Assembly (NCBI GenBank): GCA_963710745.1
Contig: CAVQBP010000024.1
Span: 620,001-684,000 of the forward strand
From: CAVQBP01 sp963710745
Lineage (GTDB): Bacteria > Bacteroidota > Ignavibacteria > Ignavibacteriales > Ignavibacteriaceae
Length of the DNA: 64,000 nucleotides
Direction: 5' to 3'
Shown: positions 53,374 to 61,269 of the stretch, piece after piece
Numbering within the stretch: the first letter of the stretch is position 1
Layout of the letters: every line of letters begins with the position of its first letter
Notes under the pieces: generated by a model
The model's database searches: none
Seen by the model: the letters and a program-made list of their open reading frames with translations, nothing else
What the model was told of the DNA's origin: nothing
Position numbers and translations under genes: made by a program

Positions 53374-54357
53374 TTAACTTTCAAATATTTTTTGTATTTT
53401 TCTTTGGTTATCGGTAATTCCCAATGCGAGCATTAATTTAATACGGGCTTTTTGACCGTTCAAATATTCTGCAAAAATAACTCCCATTTTATGAAGATGT
53501 TTACCGGCTCCTGGATAGCTGTAAATATCCAGTGTTTCACCTGCGGGACACCTGGAAACAAGAACAACCGGAATTCCTTTTTCCACTGCATACTTAATCC
53601 CGTTAAATGCATCCGGTGGAACATTTCCAACTCCGAGTGCTTCAACTACAATCCCTTCTGTACCGCTATCGGCAGAATATTTAAAGAATTTTTCATCCAT
53701 TCCTGCATATACTGTAAGCATATCAACATTAGAAACAATTTTATCTGTCTTTAAAGATTCAAGTTTTCTGGGCAGGCGATTTAAAATTACATTTCCATTT
53801 TGTACAAATCCCAATGCACCAAAATCCAGGCTGTGAAAGCTATCGATTTCCTCAGTGTAAGTTTTTGTAACTTCGCTTGCGGCATTTATCTCGCCATCAA
53901 GACAGACAAGAACTCCAATGTTCCTGCAATTCTCACTTTTGCAAATATGAATTGCATCAAGTAAATTTCTCGGTCCATCCCAATCAGGATCAGAACTATT
54001 TTTCATCGAACCTATGAGTATTATTGGTATTTCTGTTTGAATTGTTAAATCTAAAAGATATGCTGTCTCTTCGAGCGTGTCGGTTCCATGAGTTACAATT
54101 ACACCAGAATATTTTTTCTTTGAAATCAGTTCCCGGATTTTTTTAGATAATGAAAACATTAATTCGGGAGTCATATGCGGACCCGGATATTTGCCGAAAT
54201 CGTAACACGAAATGTTTGCTAATTTTTTTGCTTCGGGGATCTTTCCCATAAGCTCTTCACCTGAATACCTTGGAACGGCACCTCCGGTTTTCTTATCAAT
54301 TTTCATTGAAAAAGTACCACCGGTAAAAACGATTAAGATTTTTTCTTTTTTCATCAA
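53374..54357 (-). CDS. ansA: L-asparaginase, type I
   Basis: A 327-residue asparaginase-family amidohydrolase. VFTGGTFSMK near residues 10-19 has the first catalytic Thr; THGTDTLEETAY (near 90-101) has the second Thr-Asp pair, and the catalytic Lys follows in GSMKNSSDPDWDGPRN. No signal peptide is seen, so it is the cytosolic type I. It turns asparagine into aspartate and ammonia. AGGA sits four to seven bases before two adjacent ATGs, so either could start translation. It is divergent from the Nfu gene and is 112 bases from the HAD gene. Confidence 0.92.
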   Translation of the reverse strand: MMKKEKILIVFTGGTFSMKIDKKTGGAVPRYSGEELMGKIPEAKKLANISCYDFGKYPGPHMTPELMFSLSKKIRELISKKKYSGVIVTHGTDTLEETAYLLDLTIQTEIPIILIGSMKNSSDPDWDGPRNLLDAIHICKSENCRNIGVLVCLDGEINAASEVTKTYTEEIDSFHSLDFGALGFVQNGNVILNRLPRKLESLKTDKIVSNVDMLTVYAGMDEKFFKYSADSGTEGIVVEALGVGNVPPDAFNGIKYAVEKGIPVVLVSRCPAGETLDIYSYPGAGKHLHKMGVIFAEYLNGQKARIKLMLALGITDNQRKIQKIFES

Positions 54358-54485
54358 TTCCTGTATTATTTAGGTACCAGTTACATTCAAGTTAACTGAT
54401 GCTTATTTTTAAATTAAATATTGACTTGAAGCATTCAAAATTAAGCTTTATTTTTTAATCTTAAAATAAAGAAATGGAGAGAAAA

Positions 54486-55028
54486 ATGTTAATGGTAGAA
54501 GATGTTGATTTAACTCCAAATCCGCATGCATTAAAATTCATTATCAATGAAAAGCTTTTGAATGTTGAAACAAGGCAATATTCAAATAAAGAAGATGCAG
54601 AGAAAGATCCGTTTGCCAAAGGCATATTTGAAATCGATGGAGTAGTTTCGGTTTTTTATATGGGGAAGTTTGTAACCATTGAAAAATCCAAAGAAACTAA
54701 CTGGGGACAAATTCAAAAGCCATTTATAAATTTCTTAAAATCATTTGATAGAAATTTAATGCCCGTAGAAAAAGAATGTGAACCTCTGCCTGAAGATGAA
54801 GATGAATTGCTTAAAAAGATAAATGAAATTTTGGATCAGAGAGTCAGGCCGTATTTAGCAAGCGACGGAGGAGGTCTGCAGGTTTTAGGAATAGATGGGT
54901 ATACTGTACGAATAAGATACCAGGGTGCCTGCGGAAGCTGTCCCACCTCAATATCTGGCACATTAGCTGCAATTGAAGGATTGCTGAGAAGGGATATCAA
55001 TCCGCAGCTTGAAGTTGAAGCTGCTTAG
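54486..55028 (+). CDS. Nfu-type iron-sulfur cluster scaffold/carrier
   Basis: About 180 residues. The N-terminal Nfu_N domain (DVDLTPNPHALKFII, EKDPFAKGIFEIDGVVSVFYMGKFVTIEK) is followed by a NifU-like C-terminal domain (YLASDGGGLQVLGIDG, then GACGSCPTSISGTLAAIEG). The CxxC pair in GACGSCPTS binds a cluster between two monomers. It delivers Fe-S clusters to apo-enzymes, and this window has several Fe-S users (QueE, KamA, AmrS). GGAGA five bases before the ATG at 54486 favours this start over the ATG at 54474. A strong terminator follows. Confidence 0.92.
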   Translation: MLMVEDVDLTPNPHALKFIINEKLLNVETRQYSNKEDAEKDPFAKGIFEIDGVVSVFYMGKFVTIEKSKETNWGQIQKPFINFLKSFDRNLMPVEKECEPLPEDEDELLKKINEILDQRVRPYLASDGGGLQVLGIDGYTVRIRYQGACGSCPTSISGTLAAIEGLLRRDINPQLEVEAA

Positions 55029-55050
55029 TTCATATTATTATTTTTTTTGT

Positions 55051-55073
55051 AATGCCGGATTTTTTCCGGCATT
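55051..55073 (+). terminator. Intrinsic terminator after the Nfu gene
   Basis: A 9-base-pair stem (AATGCCGGA at 55051-55059 with TCCGGCATT at 55065-55073), a five-base T loop and a T-rich tail (TTATTTTA). Confidence 0.92.
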
Positions 55074-55169
55074 TTATTTTAAATAAATCACCAATAGAAA
55101 AAAGACAATCCTATTCCTATTTAACAATTCTTTTTATAAATTAACCTTCGAAAGTTGAAGTGATATAAG

Positions 55170-55682
55170 ATGAAAAATAAAGAACAGCTATATTATGCGT
55201 GTTCCGAAATAGATGGATTACATTTCAAAATATTTACTTCACACCAGGGGCTCAGATCAATTTTTATTAATAAAAAAGATGCATCATTAAAATCTTTTGA
55301 TGCTATTAAGCTTCATCCCGATGATCCTTATCTATATAATATTTTTCAGCAGCTTGAACAATATTTTAATTGTGTTAGAAAAGATTTTAAAGTTCCGTTC
55401 GACTTAATAGGAAGCGACTTTCAAAAGAATGTCTGGAAAGAACTTCAAAAAATACCATACGGCAAAACTATGAGCTATAAAAAAATAGCTGAAAAAGTCG
55501 GTGGCAAAACTTATGTCCGCGCCGTTGGCAGGGCAAACAGCCAAAATCCAATTCCAATAGTAATTCCATGTCACAGGGTAATAAATACCAATGGCAAACT
55601 TGGAGGATATTCCCTGGGGATTGATTTAAAAGAAAAGCTGCTGGAACTGGAAGGAAGCTTAAGCCTTGAATTGTTTGGATAG
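55170..55682 (+). CDS. Methylated-DNA-[protein]-cysteine S-methyltransferase (O6-alkylguanine repair)
   Basis: A 170-residue suicide repair protein that moves alkyl groups from O6-guanine to its own cysteine. IVIPCHRV (Cys134 in PCHR) is the active site, VRAVGRANSQNPIPI is the binding motif before it, and FQKNVWKELQKIPYGKTMSYKKIAEKVG (near 85-111) is the helix-turn-helix start of the domain. The N-terminal part is short, so it is a stand-alone MGMT/Ogt type, not an Ada fusion. Monocistronic, with a strong hairpin after its stop. Confidence 0.95.
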   Translation: MKNKEQLYYACSEIDGLHFKIFTSHQGLRSIFINKKDASLKSFDAIKLHPDDPYLYNIFQQLEQYFNCVRKDFKVPFDLIGSDFQKNVWKELQKIPYGKTMSYKKIAEKVGGKTYVRAVGRANSQNPIPIVIPCHRVINTNGKLGGYSLGIDLKEKLLELEGSLSLELFG

Positions 55683-55683
55683 A

Positions 55684-55710
55684 GCAGCACAGATTAGTAA
55701 CCTGTGCTGC
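55684..55710. terminator. Hairpin between convergent MGMT and KamA genes
   Basis: A perfect 9-base-pair stem (GCAGCACAG at 55684-55692 with CTGTGCTGC at 55702-55710) and nine-base loop. Neither flank has a T run, so it may be a Rho-independent element without a classical tail or a structured stop region. Confidence 0.5.
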
Positions 55711-55719
55711 AAAGAGATG

Positions 55720-57108
55720 CTAAACCATCAAATCGATATCAACCATAGAATCCTGCTCATCTTCTTCCTTCTGAAAATACATCTGTCCGAAACCGCATCT
55801 AATGAGTTCATTTAATTCATCCTGGTAGAAGAATTTTTCTTCTCCAAAACCAGGCTGAAGATCACTAAGCCAGGTAGCATTAGGATTATACTTAGCGAAG
55901 AAAGGCTTTTTACACCAATCCGGATTTCTTCCCTGAAGCATATTGAGTACAAAAACTTTCCGGCCGTTAACTTCAGAAATCCCTTCAATAGCAACTTTGC
56001 CGGGTAAAGCCGACATTGATGGACCTCTAACAGTTCTAGCCACACCTGAAACTTGTTTATATGCTTCACTATATATTTGAAAAGCTCTAACAAGGGGAAT
56101 TTCAAAGTGTTCTTTTGCACCAGTATTTCTCTCAACAAAAAAGTAATATGGAATACATCCCAACTTCACCTGGTCTTTCCACATGCTCGCCCAAACCTCC
56201 GGATCATCATTAACATATTTTATAAGAGGAGATTGTGTTCTGATTTGTGCACCGGTATTGCGAATCCTTCTGACAGCTTCTTTTGCTACGTCAGTTGACA
56301 ATTCAACCCAATGATTGTAATGCCCCATAATTGCAAGATGCTTACCGGAATTAACAACTTTTTCGAATAACCTCAATATCCCATCCGAGTCCTTATCAGT
56401 AACAAACCTGTAAGGCCAGTATGCAACTGACTTGGTTCCAATCCTAATTGTACGGATATGATCAAATTCAGGCTGAAGAAACGGCTCTATATATTCTTTT
56501 AAATTGCTCAGATTCATGATCATAGGATCACCGCCTGTAATAAGAATATCGGTTAATTCCTTATGATTTTTTATATACTGCTGAAATCTTTTTGATTCGT
56601 CCGTAGAAAATCTTAATTCATTCATACCGACAAACTGAGCCCACCTGAAGCAAAATGTACAATAAGCGTGACATGTTTGTCCGCTGGATGGAAAAATAAG
56701 ACATGTTTCCCTGTATTTATGCTGAACACCCGGGACCGGCTCATCAGCCATTGCCGGAACATTTAAAGTCATTTGCCCGGCCGGATGAGGATTTAATTCA
56801 AGTCTTATTTCTTCAGCAGTTTGTTTAATCTCATGTGTTGATGAATCTTTTCTTAATACATCAGCCATCCAGTCAAACTGTTCTTTCGACAGCATATCTT
56901 TTTGAATAAAAGTTAGCTGGAACATCGGATCATCAGGGATATTATTCCAATCAATTAATTCTTCAACTACATAATTATTTGAACGAAAGGGGAGAACATT
57001 GGAAACAACTTTAATAGCAAATCTTTCTTCTTTTGAAAGCATTTGAAGCTGGGGGATGCTGTCAATGTCCTTTAATCCGTAGAATTTCATTTTTTTGGGG
57101 TTAATCAT
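55720..57108 (-). CDS. KamA-family radical SAM/PLP enzyme (lysine 2,3-aminomutase-like)
   Basis: About 462 residues. The FeS motif CHAYCTFC is near residue 150, LITGGDPMI follows, and a candidate PLP lysine is in SALPGKVAIEGI (near 370). The C-terminal zinc-binding cysteines of authentic KamA are not evident to me. Characterised relatives are lysine 2,3-aminomutase (beta-lysine) and EpmB, which acts on EF-P lysylation; the sequence does not decide. No epmA, efp or beta-lysine acetyltransferase gene is adjacent. AGGAGG lies eight bases before the ATG at 57108, which favours that Met over the one directly abutting the Shine-Dalgarno. Confidence 0.82.
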   Translation of the reverse strand: MINPKKMKFYGLKDIDSIPQLQMLSKEERFAIKVVSNVLPFRSNNYVVEELIDWNNIPDDPMFQLTFIQKDMLSKEQFDWMADVLRKDSSTHEIKQTAEEIRLELNPHPAGQMTLNVPAMADEPVPGVQHKYRETCLIFPSSGQTCHAYCTFCFRWAQFVGMNELRFSTDESKRFQQYIKNHKELTDILITGGDPMIMNLSNLKEYIEPFLQPEFDHIRTIRIGTKSVAYWPYRFVTDKDSDGILRLFEKVVNSGKHLAIMGHYNHWVELSTDVAKEAVRRIRNTGAQIRTQSPLIKYVNDDPEVWASMWKDQVKLGCIPYYFFVERNTGAKEHFEIPLVRAFQIYSEAYKQVSGVARTVRGPSMSALPGKVAIEGISEVNGRKVFVLNMLQGRNPDWCKKPFFAKYNPNATWLSDLQPGFGEEKFFYQDELNELIRCGFGQMYFQKEEDEQDSMVDIDLMV

Positions 57109-57313
57109 CTTTAACATCCTCCTTTAATAGTGAATAGATATCGGTAAAAAATAGCTTATAATCGTTTTTTCGCGTGCTTTTCAGAAAAGCTTAAGAAAAT
57201 AGAGTTCTTCCTGGAATGTCCCAAGCATCAGGATATTTGGTAATTTAACAAAATTTTTTAATTAATCAAGAGATAAAAAAAAGGAAGAGTTTTAGGAACT
57301 GAATAAAATAAAA

Positions 57314-57334
57314 AAAGCGGAATTAAACCGCTTT
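57314..57334 (-). terminator. Intrinsic terminator of the 54-residue basic gene
   Basis: A 7-base-pair stem (AAAGCGG at 57314-57320 with CCGCTTT at 57328-57334), followed on the minus strand by T residues and ATTTTATTC. It begins three bases after the stop codon. Confidence 0.85.
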
Positions 57335-57336
57335 AA

Positions 57337-57501
57337 TTATTTAATTGTAGTAACTTTACTTATATCATCAAGCCGGACAAAATGTTCGTTAAATTTATAA
57401 CTGCCTTTCGATGTTTTGATAGTTTTTATCAACTTAACATTAACGCCTTCAGCTTTCTTTTTTGCTTTTGATTTATCCGCAAAAGATTGTTGTTTAGCCA
57501 T
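57337..57501 (-). CDS. 54-residue basic protein, DUF4295/bL38-like (tentative)
   Basis: A small gene with AAGGAG seven bases before the ATG and a strong terminator right after the stop, so it is very probably real. The product is 54 residues and Lys-rich, with no Cys. It begins MAKQQSFADKSKAKKK, then VNVKLIKTIKTSKGSYKFNEHFV near residues 20-42. The pattern KxIKxxKxxKxGxYxFxExxV resembles DUF4295 proteins of Bacteroidota, which are considered ribosome-associated (bL38) in Flavobacterium. That link is my recollection and needs a profile search. It is not next to rpmB/rpmG as DUF4295 usually is. Its length is below common ORF cut-offs. Confidence 0.72.
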   Translation of the reverse strand: MAKQQSFADKSKAKKKAEGVNVKLIKTIKTSKGSYKFNEHFVRLDDISKVTTIK

Positions 57502-57608
57502 AATTTCTCCTTTCTTAGGAAAGCAAATATAAAAATAACTTGATAAAATAAAAAGCTATCAAATATTCAATATTCTGCTAAATAAGGATAATTTGTTTTT
57601 TCGAGTTT

Positions 57609-58016
57609 TTACTTTAAAAAACCGTATTTTTTTAAATGAATATACGCCATATAACCTACTGCAGCCGTTTGAGCCATACCCAGGATATATCTGACCGAAT
57701 TAAACTTTGTATCCTCCCCGTATTTAATATTTAAAGGAGTTAACATAAATGATTTTGTTGTAACCGGCATTGCTTCTCCCATATAGGATTTAGAAACGGC
57801 AAATGAAGTCCATAATCCAATTGTATTGGGATTTATAATTACGGGCATATCATTACTGCTGTTTTGTATATTACTCAAAGAGAAATAAAAGTTAAAATCG
57901 CTCATCAAATTGAATTGAGTACTAAGGGTTTGTTTCAAGTTTAATAAATCGTAATTATTTTCCTGGGAATAAATTAAAACAGGTAAAAGAAGCATAAACA
58001 TTATGAAATATTTCAT
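57609..58016 (-). CDS. Small exported/membrane protein, unknown function
   Basis: A 135-residue protein I do not recognise. A signal peptide is likely (MKYFIMFMLLLPVLIYSQEN). The mature part is Asn/Leu/Ser-rich. A weakly hydrophobic C-terminal stretch (YILGMAQTAAVGYMAYIHL) could span or touch the membrane. AAGGAC is about ten bases before the ATG. It lies alone between the 54-residue gene and thioredoxin and has no obvious operon partner. Confidence 0.6.
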   Translation of the reverse strand: MKYFIMFMLLLPVLIYSQENNYDLLNLKQTLSTQFNLMSDFNFYFSLSNIQNSSNDMPVIINPNTIGLWTSFAVSKSYMGEAMPVTTKSFMLTPLNIKYGEDTKFNSVRYILGMAQTAAVGYMAYIHLKKYGFLK

Positions 58017-58202
58017 TTCAATAAGTCCTTGTCTCTGATAATTAAATATAAAGAGGTTGATTTGTATATGCCATATATTTTTTATATCCTGAATCCTTTT
58101 GTTTTTTATTTCATCAAACTACAGTATAAACAAAATGGCTCTAAGTTTGATTACAAAATAAAGTTTTATAAATAAAAGTAAAAAGTACGAAAAGGAGACA
58201 AA

Positions 58203-58565
58203 ATGGCTGAACATTTAAATAAATCGACATTTTTAGAGAAGATTTTTGATTTCGAAAAGAATAAGGAATGGAAATACCAGGGAAATCTTCCTGCTGTAAT
58301 TGATTTTTGGGCTCCATGGTGCGGCCCCTGCAGAATGGTAGGACCGGTAATTGAAGAACTCTCTGAGGAATATAAAGGTCAGGTTAATTTTTACAAGATA
58401 AATACTGATGAAGAACAGGAACTAGCCGGTGCATTCGGAATCAGAAGTATTCCTTCACTATTATTCATCCCTGTAGAAGGACAACCTAAAATGGCAGTTG
58501 GCGCAGTTCCAAAAGAAAACCTTAAAAAAGCAATCCAGGAAGAACTGTTAACATCCGCAGCATAA
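58203..58565 (+). CDS. trxA: Thioredoxin
   Basis: A 120-residue thioredoxin-fold protein with an intact WAPWCGPCRM active site (Cys39 and Cys42 near residues 38-43), the cis-Pro in SIPSLLFI, and no signal peptide, so it is cytosolic. It is a general protein disulfide reductant. AAAAGGAG seven bases before the ATG fixes the start. The N-terminal extension (about 25 residues with a charged EKNKEWKYQ stretch) is slightly longer than in E. coli Trx. A long imperfect inverted repeat follows the stop at 58574-58631. Confidence 0.93.
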   Translation: MAEHLNKSTFLEKIFDFEKNKEWKYQGNLPAVIDFWAPWCGPCRMVGPVIEELSEEYKGQVNFYKINTDEEQELAGAFGIRSIPSLLFIPVEGQPKMAVGAVPKENLKKAIQEELLTSAA

Positions 58566-58573
58566 TTTTATCT

Positions 58574-58631
58574 TGTTCAAGTTCAAGATTAAGTCCTTTG
58601 CCATTTGAACTTTCAATCTTGGACTTGAACA
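58574..58631. repeat. Long inverted repeat (17-bp arms) after thioredoxin
   Basis: TGTTCAAGTTCAAGATT (58574-58590) and AATCTTGGACTTGAACA (58615-58631) are complementary over 17 positions with one mismatch. Further pairing of AAGT (58591-58594) with ACTT (58609-58612) extends it. It is followed by TACCTTTTT on the plus strand. It may act as a terminator or be a mobile small repeat; other copies were not seen in the window. Confidence 0.7.
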
Positions 58632-58644
58632 TACCTTTTTCCCC

Positions 58645-59568
58645 TTATACAACTTCTTTAGTGAAATAATAAGAAAGCTTTCTTAATAAAATCTTTGGAT
58701 TTATATTCACCATAATCACACCGAATGTGATAGTAATACCGCTAATAATTGTCCGGAAAGTTATATTTTCATTAAGAATGAACCATGCAGCGATTACAGT
58801 TACAAAGGGTTCAAAATATAAAAATGCTCCTACCCTGGCAGATTCCATTTCTTTTAAAGATTGAGCCCATAAAACATATGCAATTCCCGAACAAAACAAT
58901 CCTAAATATAATAATGCGAACCATATTTCCAGTGAAAGGTGAGCTACAATTCTGTACATCGATTCATTGATGTTAAACGGGATCAGTATAATTACCATCA
59001 TTATAAACTGGAAAAGAATTGTCATTAAAGGAGGATAAGAAATAGTAATTTTTTTGTTTACCATGGAATATACACTCCAGGTAAAAGCACTGGCTAATAT
59101 CAGGAAGTCACCTTTGTTTGAGATAAAATCAATTGATAAAAAATCTCCTTTGCTTATCAGCAGAACTAATCCTAAAAAAGCTATTATGATACCGGAAATT
59201 TTAAAAAGAGTGAATTGTTCGCTGAAGACAAAAAATCCTAATATAGCCATAAAAACCGGTGATGTGCCTATAATCCAGCCGGTATTTGAAGCAGTGGTAT
59301 ATTTTAAACCGGTTACCTGGATCCATAGATGAAAGACTGCAATTAAAGCAAGTATGAAAATAATTCCGTGATTCTTCAAATTAATTGAAAAGCTCCTTTT
59401 TGTGTAAAGGGCTATTATTGATAAAAGAACAGATGCAAAAACAAGTCTTATAAAAATTATAGAAATAGGATTCAGCTGATTAAGTGCAATTTTTGTAGCA
59501 ATAAAAGATGCACCCCAAAAACAAACTGAGATTATTGGCTTCCAGTATTTTAACAGATGTTTATTCAT
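58645..59568 (-). CDS. EamA/DMT-superfamily transporter
   Basis: A 307-residue inner-membrane protein with ten hydrophobic helices in two EamA repeats. Visible hallmarks are a GASFIATKIALNQL start, NTGWIIGTSPVFMAI in repeat one, and the repeat-two FEPFVTVIAAWFILNE signature. Members export or import metabolites such as amino acids, nucleosides or sugars; the substrate here is unknown. It is not coupled to a neighbour, since the MscS gene is 148 bases away. Confidence 0.9.
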   Translation of the reverse strand: MNKHLLKYWKPIISVCFWGASFIATKIALNQLNPISIIFIRLVFASVLLSIIALYTKRSFSINLKNHGIIFILALIAVFHLWIQVTGLKYTTASNTGWIIGTSPVFMAILGFFVFSEQFTLFKISGIIIAFLGLVLLISKGDFLSIDFISNKGDFLILASAFTWSVYSMVNKKITISYPPLMTILFQFIMMVIILIPFNINESMYRIVAHLSLEIWFALLYLGLFCSGIAYVLWAQSLKEMESARVGAFLYFEPFVTVIAAWFILNENITFRTIISGITITFGVIMVNINPKILLRKLSYYFTKEVV

Positions 59569-59716
59569 TCAAATCTTATTAAAATTTTAATGCTTAAGAT
59601 AATCAAAAATATCCTAAATAAATTAGTAAAAGAGATGGAATTTATTGATTTTTTTAATGATTCGGCACTAAGAACCTTTTTTTGGAATGTCTTTCAATTC
59701 TTTATAAAATAATTGA

Positions 59717-60658
59717 TCAGAAATTATTTTGCGGCTCATCGGGTTTTGTCCCCTTTTTTCCTTCACTAAGATTATTATAAAATCTTTGAGTCGGATATGC
59801 AAAATCAATATCATCGCATTTTGAAAACTGCAGCAATATGTCTTCCCATATCTCTTCTTCACTGGTTCTTCTTTTCCTCGGATCACAAAGATACCGGATA
59901 GTCAACATTACTCCGCTGTCGCGGACGCTTGTGTAAACAATTGGTGTCAGTTTAGTATAGAAGATCATAAATCTCTGGGATGCTTCTTTAATTCTTTCCT
60001 CGGCAGATTTACTTAAATGTTCGGCATATTTATTTACAATGTTTAATAGCAATTCTTTAGCTTTTTTCCAGTTACTTTCAAAAGTTACAAGAACAGGTAG
60101 CTCATTCCAGATATAATTAAACCCTGTTGTGTAATTAGCCTGTACATCGCTAAAAACTTTCCCGTTAGGTATATGAATAATCCTGCCGGTCGATTGCTCG
60201 GCATCAACCCAGTTGCCTATTTCCATTAAGGTAAACTGGAAAATTCTTATATCAATTACATCGCCTGAAGTGGAGCCAACCTGGATCCTGTCTCCAACAA
60301 TAAAAGGTTTCCTCCATATTATAAACATCCAGCCAGCAAGGTTAACCAAAGGATCTTTTAAAGCAATTGCAAGACCGGCAGATAAAAGTCCGAGAAAAGT
60401 AGCAATCGAATTAAATCCTTCGATCCAGATTCTGCCGATTAATAAAAAACCTATAGTAAATGCGACATAAACTGTAGATTTTCTCCACCGGTATTGAATT
60501 CTTATATCTGATTTTTTGCGGAAATATATTCTGAGGATAATTTGACGTATTAACCACAAGATAAAAATTATAACGACCGAGGTTAATATTTTACCTTGCA
60601 GTTCAGGACTAAACCCCAATGTTTTTTCAAACCAGCCCGATATATCTAACTTATTCAT
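59717..60658 (-). CDS. Mechanosensitive ion channel family protein (MscS-like)
   Basis: A 313-residue small-conductance mechanosensitive channel-type protein. Three helices (about 28-48, 63-83, 88-108) include the pore-lining helix with ATFLGLLSAGLAIALKDPLVNLAGW, which is the conserved MscS TM3. The cytoplasmic beta domain follows with FIIWRKPFIVGDRIQVGSTSGDVIDI and NGKVFSDVQANYT. It likely acts as an osmotic safety valve; small variants may have other gating. A short Glu/Lys/Asp-rich tail ends it. Stand-alone on the minus strand, 117 bases from the DUF302 gene. Confidence 0.92.
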   Translation of the reverse strand: MNKLDISGWFEKTLGFSPELQGKILTSVVIIFILWLIRQIILRIYFRKKSDIRIQYRWRKSTVYVAFTIGFLLIGRIWIEGFNSIATFLGLLSAGLAIALKDPLVNLAGWMFIIWRKPFIVGDRIQVGSTSGDVIDIRIFQFTLMEIGNWVDAEQSTGRIIHIPNGKVFSDVQANYTTGFNYIWNELPVLVTFESNWKKAKELLLNIVNKYAEHLSKSAEERIKEASQRFMIFYTKLTPIVYTSVRDSGVMLTIRYLCDPRKRRTSEEEIWEDILLQFSKCDDIDFAYPTQRFYNNLSEGKKGTKPDEPQNNF

Positions 60659-60724
60659 TAAATATTATGTTTTTTAATGATAATAAGTTATCAATAATAT
60701 ATTAATTAAACCAAAATAAATAAA

Positions 60725-60750
60725 AAAACGGATAGTAAACTACCCGTTTT
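60725..60750 (-). terminator. Terminator of the DUF302 gene
   Basis: A stem (AAAACGG at 60725-60731 with CCGTTTT at 60744-60750), extended inward by TAGT/ACTA after one mismatch, is followed on the minus strand by T residues. Confidence 0.8.
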
Positions 60751-60775
60751 AAATTACATTATAAGGAAAGAATTC

Positions 60776-61162
60776 TTAAAGAGAGTCAACAACTTTTTTT
60801 AGTTTGTTTCTAACTTCATTTGCAACGGAAGCCAGTGACTGATTCTGAATTGCCTGCATTGATGCAACAGGATCAACAGCCGCCACTTCAACTTCTCCAT
60901 TTTGCTGTTCAATTACTGTAACATTGCATGGAAGCATTGCACCGATCTTATCTTCCGCCTGCAGCGCTTTATATGCAAAGGGAGGATTACAGGCACCAAG
61001 AATTTTATATTTCTTGAAATTAACATCAAGCTTTTTCTTTAGTGTTTCCTTAACATCAATTTCAGTTAATACCCCGAAACCTTCCGATTTTAATGCAGAG
61101 GTAACTTTATCAATTACATTATCAAAATCACCTTTTAGAGTTTTATTGAAATAATAACTCAT
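60776..61162 (-). CDS. DUF302 domain protein
   Basis: A 128-residue cytosolic protein that covers a whole DUF302 domain. YYFNKTLKGDFDNVIDKVTSALKSEGFGVLTEIDVKETLKKKLD starts it (residues 3-46), then ILGACNPPFAYKALQAEDKIGAMLPCNVTVIEQ, the GxCxPxxAxxALxxxxxxxxLLPCNV pattern with two cysteines. DUF302 proteins are small and often found near redox or metal-handling genes; their function is unknown to me. It is 107 bases downstream of the encapsulin gene in the same orientation, so it may share the operon, but it has its own terminator and no cargo peptide. Confidence 0.9.
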   Translation of the reverse strand: MSYYFNKTLKGDFDNVIDKVTSALKSEGFGVLTEIDVKETLKKKLDVNFKKYKILGACNPPFAYKALQAEDKIGAMLPCNVTVIEQQNGEVEVAAVDPVASMQAIQNQSLASVANEVRNKLKKVVDSL

Positions 61163-61269
61163 ATTATTATCCTTTAATTTTTTTATTTAATTAATATAAG
61201 GTATGATGCAATAATAACATCAAAGGTTCATCAGGCAATTATAATGAATTTGTGTAAAATTGAAAATTT

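Noticed and set aside
54421..54473. TTGACT upstream of the Nfu gene as a promoter -35
   Set aside because: No acceptable -10 box lies 16-18 bases downstream.
59668..59886. 72-codon open frame on the minus strand
   Set aside because: It lies in another frame of the MscS-type gene and has no ribosome site or family match.
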